Shown piece after piece: positions 42,296 to 50,732 of a stretch of 64,000 nt of DNA. Below the pieces are notes generated by a model that saw only the letters and a list, made by a program, of their open reading frames with translations, did not search any database and was not told the origin of the DNA. The position numbers were made by a program, and so were the translations under genes. Each line of letters starts with the position of its first letter. Position 1 is the first letter of the stretch. This DNA comes from Azospirillum sp. OGB3 (lineage in GTDB: Bacteria; Pseudomonadota; Alphaproteobacteria; Azospirillales; Azospirillaceae). Location: contig NZ_JACHYN010000008.1 in the NCBI RefSeq assembly GCF_014192915.1, forward strand, positions 56,126 to 120,125, written 5' to 3'.

Positions 42296-43510
42296 TCAGA
42301 ACAGGCTCAACTGTCTGGACGGGGTCACCAACCGCTGGCGCAGGTCCAGCCGGTCGGTCAGTCCACCCACGGGGTGGTAGTCGGCGGCGATCAGGAAGGG
42401 GCGCGCCCGCCTCAGCCCGCTCGACAGCCGCCCCAGATCCTCCATGCGCAGGCGGGTGTGGCGGCGCGCCGACAGGATCTTGTCGACGGCGCGCGCCCCC
42501 AGCCCCGGCACCCGCAGCAGCATCTCGCGGTCGGCGCGGTTGACGTCGACCGGGAAGCGCTCGCGGTTCTTCAACGCCCAGGCCAGCTTGGGGTCGATGC
42601 CGAGGTCGAGCATCCCGCCCTCGCCGCCGGACGCGATCTCCTCCACGGTGAAGCCGTAGTAGCGCAGCAGCCAGTCGGCCTGATACAGCCGGTTCTCCCG
42701 CTGCAAGGGCGGCGGCTTGACCGGCAGCACCGAACTGGCCTCCGGGATCGGGCTGAAGGCGGAATAGTAGACGCGGCGCAGCCCATAGCGTTGGTAGAGC
42801 GTGCCGCTGGTCTCCAGCACCAAGCGGTCGGTGGCGTCGTCGGCGCCGACGATGAGCTGGGTGCTCTGGCCGGCGGGGGAGAAGCGGCGGCGCTCCTCCT
42901 TGGCCTCGACGATGCGCTCGTTGACCTGCCCCATCACCGCCTTGATGGTGCCGCCGTTCTTCTCCGGCGCGAAGGCCTTCAGGCTGTGGTCGGTGGGCAG
43001 TTCGAGGTTGATCGACAGGCGGTCCGCCCACAGCCCGGCCTGCTCGATCAGCCAGGGGCTGGCCTCGGGAATGGTTTTCAGATGGATGTAGCCGGCGAAG
43101 CCGTGGTCGCGCCGCAGCGTCCGCGCCACCAGCATCATCTGCTCCATCGTGTGGTCCGGCGAGCGGATGATGCCGGAGGACAGGAACAGCCCCTCGATGC
43201 AGTTGCGCTTGTAGAAGCCGAGAGTCAGGTCCACCACCTCCGCCACCGTGAAGCGGGCGCGGCGGACGTTGGAGGAGCGCCGGTTGATGCAGTACACGCA
43301 GTCGAACAGGCAGTGGTTGGTCAGCAGAATCTTCAAGAGCGAGACGCAGCGACCGTCCGGCGTGTAGGCGTGGCAGATGCCGGCGCCGGTCGTCGAGCCC
43401 AGCCCTTCCGTGCCGCCGCGCCGCGGCTTGGCGCCGGATGAGGCGCAGGAGGCGTCGTATTTCGCCGCGTCGGCCAGAATGCCGAGCTTCTCGATCAAGG
43501 CGTCGTCCAT
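42296..43510 (-). CDS. Putative DNA modification/repair radical SAM protein
   Basis: 404 residues. The radical SAM cluster motif is C67-L-F-D-C71-V-Y-C74. The start M-D-D-A-L-I-E-K-L-G-I-L-A-D-A-A-K-Y-D-A matches the family that travels with UdgX/DUF4130 proteins. A C-terminal helix-hairpin-helix-like part (L-L-R-V-P-G-L-G-A-R-A-V-D-K-I, about 340) suggests DNA binding. Substrate unknown. First gene of a two-gene unit, with a LexA-type box 25 bases upstream of the ATG. Confidence 0.9.
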   Translation of the reverse strand: MDDALIEKLGILADAAKYDASCASSGAKPRRGGTEGLGSTTGAGICHAYTPDGRCVSLLKILLTNHCLFDCVYCINRRSSNVRRARFTVAEVVDLTLGFYKRNCIEGLFLSSGIIRSPDHTMEQMMLVARTLRRDHGFAGYIHLKTIPEASPWLIEQAGLWADRLSINLELPTDHSLKAFAPEKNGGTIKAVMGQVNERIVEAKEERRRFSPAGQSTQLIVGADDATDRLVLETSGTLYQRYGLRRVYYSAFSPIPEASSVLPVKPPPLQRENRLYQADWLLRYYGFTVEEIASGGEGGMLDLGIDPKLAWALKNRERFPVDVNRADREMLLRVPGLGARAVDKILSARRHTRLRMEDLGRLSSGLRRARPFLIAADYHPVGGLTDRLDLRQRLVTPSRQLSLF

Positions 43511-43534
43511 CGTCCCATCCCACGGTGCTTGTGT

Positions 43535-43549
43535 GTTCTTAATATGTTC
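43535..43549 (-). promoter_or_regulatory. LexA-type SOS box (GTTC-N7-GTTC) for the repair operon
   Basis: GTTC-TTAATAT-GTTC is an exact match to the direct-repeat LexA operator known from alphaproteobacteria (GAAC-N7-GAAC on the other strand). Its edge is 25 bases upstream of the radical SAM start codon, as expected for a promoter-overlapping operator. The opposite gene (43658, plus) starts 108 bases away and may not be affected. Confidence 0.72.
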
Positions 43550-43657
43550 TCATGGGGTGGGGAGGCAAGCGGCGCGTGCGGTGCCGGGTGGGACAAAGTC
43601 CGATCAGGATCTCTGTGGCAAACTTGGATGGCACCGAAGCGGGACCACATATCCGGG

Positions 43658-44722
43658 ATGACCTCGATACCGCCTTTTCGGCTCGGCCGACGCACCGTCC
43701 TCGCCGCCGCTGTCACCGTCGCGTCCCTCAGCGGCGCTCTGACGCGCCCGCTGCTTGCCGCCCAACCGGCGGCCGGGGCCGCGTTCGATCCGGTCCTGCT
43801 GGATAGGGCGGTCAAACGGGCGGCGGCGCTGGAGCAGATCCATGCGCTGATCATCGGGCGGAACGGCGTGGTGGTGTCGGCGGAGGCCTTCCGGGGGCCA
43901 GCGGTGAACCGCGCCGTCAACGTCAAGTCGGTGTCCAAGACCATCGCCGCCTCGCTCGCCGGCATCGCCATCGACCGCGGTGTCCTGCGCGGCGTCGATG
44001 TCACCCTCGCCGAGGCGGCGCCGGGGCTGGTTCCGGCGGGCGTCGATCCGCGGGTGCGCCGGATCACCATCGCCGACCTTCTGACCATGCAGGCCGGCCT
44101 GGAGCCGACCTCCGGGCCGGGCTACGGCCGCTGGATCAACAGCCACAATTGGGTCTTCGACGCGCTGCGCCGTCCCTTCGTCACCGAGCCGGGCGCGCGG
44201 ATGCTCTATTCAACCGGGAGTTATCATCTGCTGGGCGCGGCCCTGTCCAGCGCGTCGGGGCGCAGCCTGCTGGACTTGGCGCGGGATTGGCTGGGCGAGC
44301 CCCTCGGCATCGAGGTGCCGTCCTGGACGCGCGACCCGCAGGGCTTCTACCTCGGCGGCAACAACATGGCGCTGTCGCCGCTCGACCTCTTCCGCTTTGG
44401 CGAGTTGTGGAGGCAGGGTGGGCTGTGGAACGGGCAGCGCATCATCAGCGCCGCCTGGGTGGAGGCGTCGTGGATGCCGCGCACGCGCTCCCCCTTCTCC
44501 GGCGACGACTACGGGTACGGCTGGTTCCTTGCCGAGGCGAAGGGTCACCGCATCGCCTACGCGCGCGGCTATGGCGGGCAGATGCTCTATGTTGTGCCCG
44601 GCCTGGGGCTGACCGTCGTCGTGACCTCCGACCCCACCCGCCCGGCGCGATCGGATGGCCATGTTGGCCTGCTCAACGCCCTGCTGACCGACGACATCAT
44701 CCCGGCGGCGGAGATGGCCTGA
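43658..44722 (+). CDS. Tat-exported beta-lactamase-family serine hydrolase
   Basis: 354 residues. It has a twin-arginine signal (L-G-R-R-T-V-L-A-A-A, 9-18; cleavage near 35), then a class C beta-lactamase/penicillin-binding fold with nucleophile S91-V-S-K94 and a downstream Y-S-T motif (M-L-Y-S-T-G-S-Y). The closing G-Y-G-G-Q-M stands in for the H/K-x-G box. Proteins like this act as esterases or peptidases; resistance is not implied. ATG 43658 fits the Tat signal. It is monocistronic, convergent with the FtsX-type permease gene. Confidence 0.82.
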   Translation: MTSIPPFRLGRRTVLAAAVTVASLSGALTRPLLAAQPAAGAAFDPVLLDRAVKRAAALEQIHALIIGRNGVVVSAEAFRGPAVNRAVNVKSVSKTIAASLAGIAIDRGVLRGVDVTLAEAAPGLVPAGVDPRVRRITIADLLTMQAGLEPTSGPGYGRWINSHNWVFDALRRPFVTEPGARMLYSTGSYHLLGAALSSASGRSLLDLARDWLGEPLGIEVPSWTRDPQGFYLGGNNMALSPLDLFRFGELWRQGGLWNGQRIISAAWVEASWMPRTRSPFSGDDYGYGWFLAEAKGHRIAYARGYGGQMLYVVPGLGLTVVVTSDPTRPARSDGHVGLLNALLTDDIIPAAEMA

Positions 44723-44734
44723 CCGGCCGGCGGG

Positions 44735-47275
44735 TCAGGCGGACAAGGTGTCGCTGCGCAAACGCCGCATCACGTTCCGTCGCGGCAGGCACGCCACCAG
44801 CACGGCCCCGACCGCGGCCATCGCGGCGACGGTGCCGAGGAAGGCGGCCAGGGGAACAGCGCCTCCAGGCAGGGGCGCGCCATCGGCAAGGCTGGCGACC
44901 ACCGCCGTGCCGCCGACCCAGCCGAGCGGCACCGCGACCGCGGCGACGGCGGCGCCCAGGATGGCGAACTCCAGCACCACAGCCTGAACCATCGAGCGCC
45001 GCCCGACGCCGAGGGTGTGCAGGATCGCCATCTCATGGCGCCGCCGCTGCGCGCTGCTGGCAACGGCGCCGAGAAGCACCACGGCCGCCGCGCCGAGAGC
45101 GACGGCCGACAGGCCATCCAGCATCTGCCGCACGGTCCGGACGGTGGAACCGAGCGTGTCCAGCACCTCCGCCATGCGGATCGTGGGGGCTTGCGGGGTT
45201 GCCTGTGCCACCGCCGCCTCTAGGGCGGGAACTGCTTCGGGTGGGGACCAGACGGCAGCGACGAGGCTGTGCGGCGGCGGTTCGGGGAAAGGGGAGAGGA
45301 GGACCGGGAAGTCCAGGTCGAGCCGCGTCCAGTCGATGCGCCGCAGGTTGGCGATGGTCGCGGTCACCGGGCCGCTCGCCAGGGCCAGCGTGAGGCTGTC
45401 CCCCACCGCCAGCCCCAGCCGGCGGGCCACCTGCGCGTCCAGCGAGGCGAGCGGCGGGCCGGCGTACCCCTCGGGCCACCAGTCCCCCGCCACGATCTGG
45501 TCGGTGGAGGCCGGGCGGTCGCGCCAGGACAGGCCGCGGTCGCCGCGCACCGCCCAGCCGACGGAGCGGGGGGCGTCCGCCTCGGTGATGGCAACGCCGT
45601 TGAGGCGGCTGATCCGGGCGTGCAGGAAGGGCGCGGTCTCGACCCGCCCGACGCCGGGCAGGGCGGACAGGCGTGCGCTCAAGCCGATGCCGTCCGGCGG
45701 TGGAATGTTCAGCACGACGACGGAAGGCGTCTGCGCCGGCAGCGTCGCCTCGACATGGCTGGTTGCCGACCGTCCGACCACGCCGACCGTCACCAGCAGG
45801 GTCAGGCCGATGCCCAGCGCGACGGCCATCGGGACCGTCGGCGCGCCGGGCCGCCCGAGGTTGGCGACGGCCAGCCGGACGACCGCCGTCTGTCCACGCG
45901 CCAGCCGGCGGGCCATTCCGGCGAGCCCCCGCCCGAGCAGCGCGAAACCCGCCGCCACCAGCCCGGCGACGAGAAGAAAGCCGGCGACCGCGAGCGGCAT
46001 CCCCGTCCAGGCGGCGAGCACGCCGGCGAGCGCCAGCCCCAGAAGCGCGACGGCGCCACGGGTCCGCCACCCCAACCGCTGGGACAAGCCATCCACCGCC
46101 CCCCGCCAGATCGCGGCAGGGCTGGTTCCGGCGGCGCGGGTCAGCGGCGGCACGGCGCAGAGCAGCGCCGCCAGAAGCCCGACCGCTCCCGCCAGCAGCA
46201 AGGCCGCCGGATCGACGGCACCGCCCGTCTCCGGCATCCAGTCGAGCGGCAGCGCGTTCACCGCCATGGCGGCCAGGGCGGCGCCGGTCGTCACGCCGAT
46301 CAGCAGCGCCACGCCGACCACGGCCAGCGTCTGCAGCAGGAAAGCGGTGAAGAGAAGGCGCGGCGAGCCGCCCAGCGCCTTCAGCGTCGCCAGGACCGGC
46401 AACCGCCGAGCGAGGTGCGCCGACAGTGCCCGTCCGATGCCGACACCACCGATCAGCAGGATGGACAGCGCCCCGAGAAGGAACAGCGCGCGGGCGAGGT
46501 GGACGGTGCGGTCCACGCCTGGAATGCCGTGAGCGGCGTCGACGATCCGCCATCCGGCGTCTGGAAAACGGCGCTCCAGATCGCGCAGGACGGTATCGGA
46601 GCGGGCCGCTTCCGGCAGGACGAGGCGATAATACCAGTAGACAGGCATTCCCGGCTCCGCGAGGCCGGTCGCGTCCAGCGCCCGGCGGTCGATGACGACG
46701 CGCGGGCCGAGGGTGAAGGCGCGGAACGCCCGGTCCGGCTCATGCGCCAGCACGGCGCGGACCGCGACCTCGGCGGCCCCGAGCCGCAGGCGGTCGCCGA
46801 GGGAAAGTCCCAGCGCGGACAGAAGGTCGGGGGACACCGCCGCGCCCCATCGCCCGTCCCGTTGGGCAAGCGCCTCGGCGAGGGACACGGCGCCGGACAC
46901 CGCCGCCATGCCGACCAGCGGGTAGCTTTCCTCGACCGCCTTCAACTCGACCAGGGCGCGGGCGCTGCCGGTTACCGTCGAGGCGACGGGCCGCAGTTCT
47001 GCGGTCTCGCCGACCCTGCCCATCGTGTCGAGGACGGCCCGCTGCTCCGGCGTCGCTGGTGCGTGGAACAGGCGCAGGGAGAGATCACCCCCGACCGCCT
47101 CGCGCGCGGTCGCCCGCATCCCGTCCAACATGCCGCCGCTGAGCGAGCCGACGGCGGCCATCATGGCGGTCCCCAGCGCCACGCCAAGGACGACGATCCA
47201 AAGTCCGGCGACGCCGCCCCGCAGGTCCCGCCAAGCCAGCCGCAACGCTATGCGCAGATGAGTCATGGCGGACAT
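44735..47275 (-). CDS. FtsX-family ABC transporter permease (lipoprotein/macrolide exporter type)
   Basis: 846 residues. One N-terminal membrane segment (about 22-44) precedes a large periplasmic domain. Further segments cluster at about 255-420 and 740-835, giving the two-FtsX-domain layout of long YbbP-type permeases. Such proteins normally need an ATPase of the LolD/MacB type, but none is adjacent: a repeat element and a thioesterase gene lie upstream and the hydrolase lies downstream. ATG 47266 (M-T-H-L-R) is an alternative start. Substrate unknown. Confidence 0.82.
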   Translation of the reverse strand: MSAMTHLRIALRLAWRDLRGGVAGLWIVVLGVALGTAMMAAVGSLSGGMLDGMRATAREAVGGDLSLRLFHAPATPEQRAVLDTMGRVGETAELRPVASTVTGSARALVELKAVEESYPLVGMAAVSGAVSLAEALAQRDGRWGAAVSPDLLSALGLSLGDRLRLGAAEVAVRAVLAHEPDRAFRAFTLGPRVVIDRRALDATGLAEPGMPVYWYYRLVLPEAARSDTVLRDLERRFPDAGWRIVDAAHGIPGVDRTVHLARALFLLGALSILLIGGVGIGRALSAHLARRLPVLATLKALGGSPRLLFTAFLLQTLAVVGVALLIGVTTGAALAAMAVNALPLDWMPETGGAVDPAALLLAGAVGLLAALLCAVPPLTRAAGTSPAAIWRGAVDGLSQRLGWRTRGAVALLGLALAGVLAAWTGMPLAVAGFLLVAGLVAAGFALLGRGLAGMARRLARGQTAVVRLAVANLGRPGAPTVPMAVALGIGLTLLVTVGVVGRSATSHVEATLPAQTPSVVVLNIPPPDGIGLSARLSALPGVGRVETAPFLHARISRLNGVAITEADAPRSVGWAVRGDRGLSWRDRPASTDQIVAGDWWPEGYAGPPLASLDAQVARRLGLAVGDSLTLALASGPVTATIANLRRIDWTRLDLDFPVLLSPFPEPPPHSLVAAVWSPPEAVPALEAAVAQATPQAPTIRMAEVLDTLGSTVRTVRQMLDGLSAVALGAAAVVLLGAVASSAQRRRHEMAILHTLGVGRRSMVQAVVLEFAILGAAVAAVAVPLGWVGGTAVVASLADGAPLPGGAVPLAAFLGTVAAMAAVGAVLVACLPRRNVMRRLRSDTLSA

Positions 47276-47324
47276 ATCGTGAAGGTCCCGCCGGCCGGCA
47301 ACCGTTTCGGCCGCATACAGAATC

Positions 47325-47524
47325 CCCTCTCCCGTCTCGGGAGAGGGAAGGGGCCCGCGCGAAGCGTGGGAAGGGTGAGGGTAAAGCCGAGGATCAGCGC
47401 CTTGATCTTCGCGCGACCCTCACCCGCTCTCGGCGGACCGAAGGTCCGCCTGCCGCGTCAGCGCTGGCTTTCAGCCAGCGCGAGAGCCCGCTGCGCGGGC
47501 ACCCTCTCCCGGGGCGGGAGAGGG
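47325..47524. repeat. Intergenic palindromic repeat element, copy at 47.4 kb (longest)
   Basis: It starts CCCCTCTCCCGTCTCGGGAGAGGG, has GGGTGAGGGT (47375) pairing with ACCCTCACCC, and ends CCCTCTCCCGGGGCGGGAGAGGG. This copy carries an extra insert of tandem hairpins (GGCGGACC-gaa-GGTCCGCC, GCGCTGGC-tttca-GCCAGCGC, GCCCGC-TGC-GCGGGC). Its right end forms the last codons and stop of the thioesterase gene. Confidence 0.85.
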
Positions 47525-48019
47525 ATTGGATGCCAGATGCAGCCGCCGCCGGTGGCGGGGCGGCAGGGGAAGGGCGGACTGGACCGCCGCCAGGGCGCGC
47601 AGGCGCTCCGCAAGGGCGGGCGGGAAGGGCGTCACCTTGCGGGTGCCGAGATCAACGTGGATCGACAGTTGTTCCATGGTCGCCGCGACCGTGCCGTCGT
47701 CGGCCCGCCGGATCTCCAGCAGACTCAGCAACCGCTTGTCGTCGGCGTCGAGCAGCCGCAAGGCCACTTGCAGAGGCGTTCCGGCGCGCAGCTCCCGCCG
47801 GTAATGCACCGCCACGTCGACGACGAACAGGCCGAGCCCCTCGTCCCGCGTGTAGGTTTCGCCCAGCCCCCACCGCTCCATCAGGTCGTAGCCGACCTCG
47901 TCGAACAGGGCGACGTAGCGGACCATGTTCATGTGGCCGTAGAGGTCGATCCAACTCTCGTCGACGGTGTGCACGCCGGACAGCAGAATGTCCGGCGGCA
48001 GGGCGTGGTCCTGGGTCAT
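47471..48019 (-). CDS. Hotdog-fold acyl-CoA thioesterase
   Basis: 182 residues. The thioesterase core has E-S-W-I-D-L-Y-G-H-M-N-M-V-R-Y-V-A-L-F-D-E (4-hydroxybenzoyl-CoA-thioesterase-type helix), then V-V-D-V-A-V-H-Y-R-R-E-L and H-V-D-L-G-T-R. It would hydrolyse an acyl-CoA of the neighbouring pathway. The last 18 residues (starting N-P-S-P-A-P-G-E-G) are encoded by the repeat element, so the original 3' end was replaced or extended. It lies 9 bases after the LysR gene and is probably cotranscribed. Confidence 0.82.
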   Translation of the reverse strand: MTQDHALPPDILLSGVHTVDESWIDLYGHMNMVRYVALFDEVGYDLMERWGLGETYTRDEGLGLFVVDVAVHYRRELRAGTPLQVALRLLDADDKRLLSLLEIRRADDGTVAATMEQLSIHVDLGTRKVTPFPPALAERLRALAAVQSALPLPPRHRRRLHLASNPSPAPGEGARAAGSRAG

Positions 48020-48028
48020 GGAAGTGCC

Positions 48029-48934
48029 TTAGAGGGGGGAGGTCTGGTCCGGCGGGAACACGCCGCGCAGCCATTGCCGGATGGCCGAGATGACCGGCGT
48101 GTTCCAGCGGTGGACCGGGGCGATGAAGTAATAGCCGCCGATGGTCACGTTGCTGTCGACCATCTCGACCAGCTCGCCGTTGGCCAGCGGCTCGGTCACC
48201 AGCAGGTCGCTGACCAGCGCCACCCCGCGCCCCAGCCGGGCCGCCTCGATGGTCAGGTGCGCCTGCCACAGCCGTGGGCCGCGCAGCCGGGGGATGTCGG
48301 CGATGCCGGCCTCCTCCAGCCAGGCTTCCCACATGCCGGTGGACTGCTCGTGGATCAGCGGCAGGCCGACGAGGTCGGCGGGCGTGCGCACGTCGGGGTA
48401 GCGCGCCTTGAACTCCGGGCTGGCGATGGCGAGGATGCGCGGCCGCGCGAACATCTCCGAGCGCAGCCCGTCGGCGACGGAGCCGCCGTCCTCCAGATAC
48501 ATGATCTCGGCGTCGGCCTCCTCCCGGCTGAAGTCGGGGCGGGTCGAGGTCGGCTGAAGGATCACCTCCCGCCCGGTCAGCGCCTCCTCCAACTCCGGCA
48601 GGCGGGCGAGCAGGCAGCGCGAGGCCAGCCCGGCGAGGCAGCAGATGTGCACCGCCTCCATCCCGCCGTTGCGCAGCTCGTTGCTGGCCTCGCCGATCAG
48701 GTCGAAGGCGCGGCGGAGCTGGGCGGCGTAGCGGATGCCCTCGCGGGTCAGGGACAGGCCGCGCCCCGACTTCGCCACCAGCTTCACCCCCACCGCCTGT
48801 TCCAGATTTTGGATGTGGCGCGACACCACCGTGTGGGACACCGCCAGCTCGTCGGCGGCGGCCCGCACCGTACCCTGCCGGGCGAAGATGTCGAAGGCGC
48901 GAAGCGCGAGGAGGGGCGGAAGGCGGCGCGCCAT
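48029..48934 (-). CDS. LysR-family transcriptional regulator
   Basis: 301 residues, standard length. The winged helix-turn-helix is at about 8-65 (L-R-A-F-D-I-F-A-R-Q-G-T-V-R-A-A-A-D-E-L). It is a GcvA-like variant in that V-S-H-T-V-V-S-R-H-I-Q-N-L-E is the recognition helix. The effector domain follows (V-H-I-C-C-L-A-G-L, I-H-E-Q-S-T-G-M-W). It lies 152 bases downstream of the CoA-transferase gene, same strand. Likely target: the divergent promoter region at 50290-50732 with two T-N11-A boxes. Confidence 0.88.
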   Translation of the reverse strand: MARRLPPLLALRAFDIFARQGTVRAAADELAVSHTVVSRHIQNLEQAVGVKLVAKSGRGLSLTREGIRYAAQLRRAFDLIGEASNELRNGGMEAVHICCLAGLASRCLLARLPELEEALTGREVILQPTSTRPDFSREEADAEIMYLEDGGSVADGLRSEMFARPRILAIASPEFKARYPDVRTPADLVGLPLIHEQSTGMWEAWLEEAGIADIPRLRGPRLWQAHLTIEAARLGRGVALVSDLLVTEPLANGELVEMVDSNVTIGGYYFIAPVHRWNTPVISAIRQWLRGVFPPDQTSPL

Positions 48935-49086
48935 GCGGACCTTTGGGCTGTGGACGGAAGCCGGGGCGAGGCTGGGAGCGATCCCGGCGGCAGTGATCTC
49001 GACAGCAGTATGAAACATTTCCGCCAGCACCGCACGCGCCCCTTCGCCGCCCGCCGCCCGCCGCTCTCCCCCCGCGCCGCCGGCCA

Positions 49087-50289
49087 TCACACCACCGCGT
49101 CGCGGCGGAAGGCGCCGATCTCGTCGGGGCTGAAGCCCAGCTCCGCCAGGATGGCGTCGGTGTGCTCGCCCAGCCGTGGCGCCGGGCTTTCGGCGGGCAG
49201 GGGGGCCTCCGGCATGGTGATCGGCACGGCGGCGAAGCGCTTGCCCGAGCCTTCCGGCACCTCCACGACCATCTTCCGGTGGATCACCTGGGGATCGTTC
49301 AGCGCGTCCGGCACGCTGTTGATCGGGCTGGCCGGCACGTCGGCGTCCTCCATCGCATCCAGCCAGGCGTCGCGCCCGCGGGTGAGGAAGACCTCGCGCA
49401 GCAGCGGCTCCAACTCCGCATGGTTGGCGTTGCGGGCCGAGCCGGTGGGGAAGCGCGGGTCGGACAGCAGATGCTCCAGCCCCATGGCGCGGCACATCCG
49501 GTCCCACTGCTCGTTGGTGTCGACGCAGATGGCGATGGGCTTGTCGGCGGTGGGGAAGGCCTGGAAGGGGGCGATCAGCGGGTGGCGGCTGCCCAGCGCC
49601 CGCGGCGTCTCCCCGGCGTTCAGGAAGCGGGCGATGGCGTTCTCCATCAGGGCGAGCTGGCAATCCAGCATCGCCACGTCGATGAAGCTGCCCTCGCCGG
49701 TGGCCGTCCGCTTCTGCAGGGCGGCGAGGATGCCGACGGCGGCGAACAGGCTCGACCCGATGTCGCCGATCGACGCGCCGACCCGGCAGGGATCGCCGCC
49801 CGGCTCGCCGGTGATGCTCATCATGCCGGACATGGCCTGGGCCACCACGTCGAAGCAGGGCCGGTGGCGGTAGGGGCCGTCCTGCCCGAAGCCGGAGATC
49901 GAGGCATAGACCAGCCGCGGGTTCACCGCCTTCAGATCGTTGTAGCCCAGCCCCAGCCGGTCCATCGCCCCGGCCCGGTTGTTCTCCACCAGCACGTCGC
50001 AGGTGGCGACGATTTTCTTGAAAATCTCCTTCCCCTTTTCCTCCTTCAAGTTGAGCGTCAGACTCCGCTTGTTGCGGTTGACGCTCAGAAAGTAAATGCT
50101 CTCCTCCTCGCTGAAGGGGGCAATGATGCGGGTGAAATCGCCCTTGCCGGGACGCTCGATCTTGATGACCTCCGCCCCCAGCGCGCCGAGCAGCCAGGTG
50201 CTGTAGGGGCCGGCCAACATGTGCGTGAGATCGACCACGCGCACGCCGGCCAGGGGGCCTTCGCGGCGTTGCGTATCGGTGTTGAGCAT
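49087..50289 (-). CDS. CaiB/BaiF family (class III) CoA-transferase
   Basis: 400 residues. It starts G-V-R-V-V-D-L-T-H-M-L-A-G-P-Y-S-T and has V-E-N-N-R-A-G-A-M-D-R-L-G-L-G, S-G-F-G-Q-D-G-P-Y, and the catalytic-Asp region S-F-I-D-V-A-M-L-D. These enzymes transfer CoA from a donor acyl-CoA to an acid, so this would activate the imported substrate. ATG 50289 fits the family N terminus. Divergent from the thiolase-like operon across a 443-base promoter region. Confidence 0.9.
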   Translation of the reverse strand: MLNTDTQRREGPLAGVRVVDLTHMLAGPYSTWLLGALGAEVIKIERPGKGDFTRIIAPFSEEESIYFLSVNRNKRSLTLNLKEEKGKEIFKKIVATCDVLVENNRAGAMDRLGLGYNDLKAVNPRLVYASISGFGQDGPYRHRPCFDVVAQAMSGMMSITGEPGGDPCRVGASIGDIGSSLFAAVGILAALQKRTATGEGSFIDVAMLDCQLALMENAIARFLNAGETPRALGSRHPLIAPFQAFPTADKPIAICVDTNEQWDRMCRAMGLEHLLSDPRFPTGSARNANHAELEPLLREVFLTRGRDAWLDAMEDADVPASPINSVPDALNDPQVIHRKMVVEVPEGSGKRFAAVPITMPEAPLPAESPAPRLGEHTDAILAELGFSPDEIGAFRRDAVV

Positions 50290-50446
50290 GCATGATCCTT
50301 CGGATGGCCGGACGCCGCGCAGGCGGTCCGGGCGGGGCCGCGCGCCCGGCTGGAAACCGGTCCGGTCCAGGGCGGCGGCGGGAATGCGACACCCAAAGGC
50401 TTGCGCCACGGCGACCGGAAAACAATCGCTTAGTTTGGCCCAATCC

Positions 50447-50463
50447 GGTGCATGGAAGGCACC
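50447..50463. promoter_or_regulatory. LysR-type box 1 (GGTGC-N7-GCACC)
   Basis: The perfect palindrome GGTGC-ATGGAAG-GCACC, extendable by one base pair on each side, contains the T-N11-A pattern of LysR-family sites. Its centre is 45 bases from that of box 2, about four helical turns, as expected for paired recognition and activation sites. Confidence 0.62.
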
Positions 50464-50491
50464 GTTCCGCGGATTTGTCTGGTATGATATT

Positions 50492-50508
50492 GGTGCGTTC
50501 CGTGCACC
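50492..50508. promoter_or_regulatory. LysR-type box 2 (GGTGC-N7-GCACC)
   Basis: GGTGC-GTTCCGT-GCACC has the same arms and the same 7-base spacer length as box 1, again with T-N11-A. Two identical-arm palindromes in one divergent intergenic region beside a lysR gene are unlikely by chance. Confidence 0.62.
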
Positions 50509-50732
50509 GGACCGCATCGTTTTTTCTGCTTGTGACACGAACTGTGTCCGGTAGTCTTGATCTTGCCGGGAGCGGATCGGCCTGAACGAAATCTCTGCCG
50601 GCCATCGGATAGTCTTCGTGATTTCCGAGGCGGGCGATCTCTTTACTCTCATCGCCTGTCCAATGAAGCCGCTCGGCGCGCGTCGCGGCAGCGATGTGCG
50701 GCCTTCCACAACCAGGAAAGGACAACCCGCGC

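Larger units (their letters stand above)
50290..50732. promoter_or_regulatory. 443-base divergent promoter region of the CoA pathway
   Basis: No gene seen. It contains the two 17-bp palindromes described separately, a TATGAT at 50483-50488 between them that could be a -10 element, and an AT-richer stretch 50410-50560. Both the CoA-transferase (minus) and thiolase-like (plus) promoters should lie here. Confidence 0.6.

Noticed and set aside
43658..44722. Antibiotic-resistance beta-lactamase
   Set aside because: The SxxK nucleophile and fold are shared by many esterases and peptidases, the third motif is atypical, and nothing in the context suggests resistance.
45269..49873. 1534-codon plus-strand frame spanning several minus-strand genes
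   Set aside because: It crosses the permease, a repeat element, the thioesterase, LysR and part of the CoA-transferase. Composition is Arg/Gly/Gln-rich and featureless.
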